Origin: MGIIb-O3 sp046710875
GTDB taxonomy: Archaea > Thermoplasmatota > Poseidoniia > Poseidoniales > Thalassarchaeaceae
Length of the DNA: 6,925 nucleotides
Assembly: GCA_046710875.1 (NCBI GenBank)
Contig: JBKEHQ010000068.1
Span: 1-6,925, forward strand
Reading direction: 5' to 3'
The notes under the pieces were generated by a model. The model saw only the letters and a program-made list of their open reading frames with translations, made no database searches and was not told the DNA's origin. A program made the translations under genes and the position numbers. Shown one piece after another: positions 4,871 through 6,925 of this stretch (the stretch's first letter is position 1; the number at the start of each line of letters is the position of its first letter).

Positions 4871-5284
4871 ATGATAGATTATGGGTTAATCAATATGAAC
4901 ACGAATGGAAGTAGAGGGGTTCACATTTTTTTAGATTATATTAATTATAATCCACCTGCTCAAGAAGATGGTAAATGGATGTTAAAAATTCTTAGAAGTT
5001 GTATAAAAAAAGCCGGAGTAAAAGAAGTTCACGCCCACGTTGTAGAATTTGATGGAACAGATAGTCCACCAGGATTTGCAGCTGTTGTATTAGTGGATGA
5101 AAGTCACGTTACTGCACATTGTTATTCGGAAATCGGTATCCTGGCAATAGATGTCTTTACATGTGGGAAAAATGATCCCCAAATAATTATAGATGAATTA
5201 AAAATTATTCTTTCAAAGTCTATAGATAATTTGCATTTGGTAAGAGAAGAGTCTGTAAAAAGATTTTTACAAAAAGGTGATTAA
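4871..5284 (+). CDS. speD: pyruvoyl-dependent S-adenosylmethionine decarboxylase proenzyme (SpeD family)
   Basis: It should decarboxylate S-adenosylmethionine to give the aminopropyl donor for spermidine-type polyamines. The 137-residue proenzyme self-cleaves to make a pyruvoyl cofactor. The processing motif is 'DESHVTAHCYSEIGILAIDVFTCG'. Cleavage would fall between E77 and S78, with S78 becoming pyruvoyl. H83 and C98 sit five and twenty residues after it, as H68 and C83 do after S63 in the Thermotoga maritima enzyme. E87 corresponds to E72 there, but the W70 position is Y85. The ATG at 4871 is favoured over M9 (4895) because of the TATA box spacing. In Sulfolobus a paralogue of this family is an arginine decarboxylase, so that activity is an alternative. 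The TAA stop abuts the ATG of the next gene, which points to one operon. Confidence 0.9.
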   Translation: MIDYGLINMNTNGSRGVHIFLDYINYNPPAQEDGKWMLKILRSCIKKAGVKEVHAHVVEFDGTDSPPGFAAVVLVDESHVTAHCYSEIGILAIDVFTCGKNDPQIIIDELKIILSKSIDNLHLVREESVKRFLQKGD

Positions 5285-6232
5285 ATGTCAATAAGAAAGT
5301 TTATTGAGGAAAATTATAGGCATTTTAATGCTGGAGTATTAGCAGAATGTTCTGATTCTCTAAGAAAATTCATTGATAATAAAGGAAGAATGATGATTAC
5401 TTTGGCTGGTGCCATGTCTACTGCTGAAATAGGAAGGACTTTGGCGCCTGTTATCAGATCTCAAAAAATTCATGCAATTTGTTGTACAGGTGCCAATTTA
5501 GAAGAAGATTTGTTTAATTTAGTTGCACATTCAAGTTATGAGAAAATTCCTAATTGGAGAGAAATGACGGCAGAAGATGATGCTGCACTCAGAGATAGAG
5601 GAATGAATCGAGTTACGGACGTTGCGATACCCGAAGAAGAGGCTGTTAGAAAAATTGAGAAATTACTATTGCCTTTATGGAAAAATGCTGAAGCAGCTGG
5701 TGACAAAAGATTTCCTCATGAATATCTGTATGATATCTTATTGCATAGCGATATAGAATTTGATGCAAATCCAAAAAATTCATGGTTATTAGCTGCAGCA
5801 GATGCCAATCTACCAATATTTGTCCCTGGTTGGGAAGATTCAACATTGGGGAATATACTTGCTGCGAGAGTTTTAGATTGTACATTAAAGAGTTCAGATA
5901 TAGTAAAGGGAGGTTTGTATGCTATGCAGGAACTTGCAGATTGGTATAGAGAAGACGATTCTCCAACTGGAATATTACAAGTTGGAGGAGGAATTGCTGG
6001 AGATTTTGCAATTTGTGTTGTGCCAATGTTAGAACAAGATGTGGGAATAAAAGTAAATCGTTGGAAATGGTTTGCACAAATTAGTGAATCTAAATCATCA
6101 TATGGAGGATATTCTGGAGCGCCTCCTAGTGAAAAGATAAGTTGGGGAAAATTAGACATTGATACTCCAAGATTTGTGATAGAATCAGATGCCACCATTG
6201 TCTTGCCATTACTATTAAAATCACTAGAATAA
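5285..6232 (+). CDS. deoxyhypusine synthase-family protein, probably a divergent paralogue
   Basis: True deoxyhypusine synthase uses NAD and spermidine to modify one lysine of initiation factor aIF5A. This 315-residue protein belongs to that family: an N-terminal 'LAGAMSTAEIGRTLAPVIR' (40-58), 'CTGANLEEDLF' (67-77), 'VPGWEDSTLGN' (180-190), 'VGGGIAGDF' (233-241) and 'SGAPPSEKISWGKLD' (277-291). Aligned by hand to human deoxyhypusine synthase, the catalytic lysine (K289 for K329), W287 (W327) and E283 (E323) are kept. H288, D243 and D316 appear replaced by D240, N190 and Y276, and the 'NTAQEFDGSD' segment is replaced by a Ser/Gly/Tyr-rich one. Members changed in this way may make homospermidine-like polyamines instead. 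Translation starts at the base after the speD stop, with AAGGTGAT inside the speD end as ribosome-binding site. Family is secure; the substrate is open. Confidence 0.85.
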   Translation: MSIRKFIEENYRHFNAGVLAECSDSLRKFIDNKGRMMITLAGAMSTAEIGRTLAPVIRSQKIHAICCTGANLEEDLFNLVAHSSYEKIPNWREMTAEDDAALRDRGMNRVTDVAIPEEEAVRKIEKLLLPLWKNAEAAGDKRFPHEYLYDILLHSDIEFDANPKNSWLLAAADANLPIFVPGWEDSTLGNILAARVLDCTLKSSDIVKGGLYAMQELADWYREDDSPTGILQVGGGIAGDFAICVVPMLEQDVGIKVNRWKWFAQISESKSSYGGYSGAPPSEKISWGKLDIDTPRFVIESDATIVLPLLLKSLE

Positions 6233-6925
6233 ATTAGTGTATTCATTACAGTCTTCGTAAATTCTTAGTAATTGGTTATATTTTGATGTTCTATCGCTTC
6301 TAGCAGGTGCACCTGTTTTTATTTGTCCGGCATTTGTTCCTACAGCTATATCAGAAATTATATCATCATTTGTTTCTCCGGACCTATGACTGATTATTGT
6401 CCTAAATCCTGCTTCTTTTGCCATCTTTATAACTTTCATAGTTTCTGTAAAAGTCCCTATTTGATTCAATTTTATTAATATTGCATTTGAGGCCGAAAGT
6501 TTAATTCCTTTTTCAAATCTTTCTGGATTAGTAACATATAAATCGTCCCCGACTATTTGTACCCTATGTCCTTCTTTTTTTGTAAATTCAATCCAAGAAT
6601 CCCAATCATCTTCTCCAAATGGATCTTCTATTGAAACTATAGGATAAGATGATATCCATTTGGAATAAATATTTGCTAACTCCAATCCAGAGATTAGTTT
6701 ACCATCAATTTTATATTGTCCTTCAAAATAAAATTCTTGGGCAGCGACGTCAAGTGCTATTGAGACCTCAGTTCCTGGCTTATATCCTGATTCTAATATT
6801 GCCTGTTGAACAAATATTAATCCATCCTCGTTACATTTTAAATTAGGGGCAAAGCCTCCTTCATCTCCGACACCTCCTAATAAGTTATTTTTATTTAAAA
6901 TTGATTTTAAAGTTTGATATATTTC
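6224..6925 (-). CDS. eno: enolase (phosphopyruvate hydratase), C-terminal 233 residues, gene continues beyond the window
   Basis: Enolase interconverts 2-phosphoglycerate and phosphoenolpyruvate in glycolysis and gluconeogenesis. The frame is open from the right window edge to the TAG at 6224-6226, giving 233 of the roughly 420 residues expected. Only the start lies outside. In fragment numbering the active site is complete: E22 in 'GDEGGFAPN' and E64 in 'AAQEF' (yeast E168 and E211); metal ligands D59 in 'IALDV', E100 in 'SIEDPF' and D127 in 'VGDDLYV'; K152 in 'LIKLNQIGT'; H180 in 'ISHRSGE'; and K203 in 'GQIKTGAPARSDR'. The C-terminus is of normal length. Its last nine bases overlap the end of the deoxyhypusine-synthase-family gene on the other strand. 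A TTG at 6685 is an internal codon, not the start. Confidence 0.96.
   Translation of the reverse strand, partial: EIYQTLKSILNKNNLLGGVGDEGGFAPNLKCNEDGLIFVQQAILESGYKPGTEVSIALDVAAQEFYFEGQYKIDGKLISGLELANIYSKWISSYPIVSIEDPFGEDDWDSWIEFTKKEGHRVQIVGDDLYVTNPERFEKGIKLSASNAILIKLNQIGTFTETMKVIKMAKEAGFRTIISHRSGETNDDIISDIAVGTNAGQIKTGAPARSDRTSKYNQLLRIYEDCNEYTNLF

Noticed and set aside
5716..6246. 176-codon minus-strand open frame opposite the deoxyhypusine-synthase-family gene
   Set aside because: The plus-strand frame has clear family motifs across the same region, and the enolase gene already occupies the minus strand at its end. The antisense translation shows no recognisable domain and is a shadow.
1..6925. 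CRISPR array, insertion sequence, toxin-antitoxin pair or integrated element
   Set aside because: No spaced direct repeats, transposase or integrase motifs, or terminal inverted repeats were seen. The methyltransferase tail alone does not show a mobile island.

Overview
The window looks like a piece of a compact, low-GC archaeal chromosome. The archaeal signs are a THEP1-type NTPase, a deoxyhypusine-synthase-family gene beside a pyruvoyl S-adenosylmethionine decarboxylase, TATA boxes about 25-27 bases ahead of start codons with no Shine-Dalgarno (leaderless genes), and T-run terminators. Other genes have recognisable Shine-Dalgarno sequences, so initiation is mixed. A low-GC planktonic euryarchaeote of the Marine Group II/III kind would fit, but that placement is inference and the sequence alone does not fix it.

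Layout. The left edge holds the C-terminal part of what resembles a type II restriction adenine-specific DNA methyltransferase. A plus-strand run follows: a THEP1-like nucleoside-triphosphatase with a problematic start, a small two-helix membrane protein, glycine-cleavage H protein (gcvH), and a type 1 RNase H (rnhA) two bases behind gcvH. A minus-strand four-helix membrane protein ends one base from rnhA. It is divergent from a GNAT acetyltransferase. Next come a minus-strand tRNA-Cys(GCA) and a plus-strand class I aminotransferase with a GTG start. A two-gene unit follows: speD, then a deoxyhypusine-synthase-family gene starting at the very next base. Its 3' end overlaps by nine bases the 3' end of an enolase gene on the minus strand, which leaves the window on the right.

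Functionally, speD plus the deoxyhypusine-synthase-family gene is the clearest module: decarboxylated S-adenosylmethionine for polyamine synthesis beside an enzyme that transfers or condenses polyamine groups. That second protein keeps the catalytic lysine but appears to have changed three residues that bind spermidine in human deoxyhypusine synthase. It may therefore be a polyamine-forming paralogue rather than a hypusine-forming enzyme. The other genes are mostly housekeeping with no obvious shared pathway.

The main non-coding signals are inverted repeats at the starts of four plus-strand genes, strongest around the aminotransferase GTG, a GC-rich leader with a 23-codon open frame ahead of the THEP1 gene, and a tRNA-Cys with a non-standard elbow (A18/G55 in place of G18/U55). 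There is no gene-free stretch above 300 bases, and no CRISPR array, insertion sequence or long repeat was seen.
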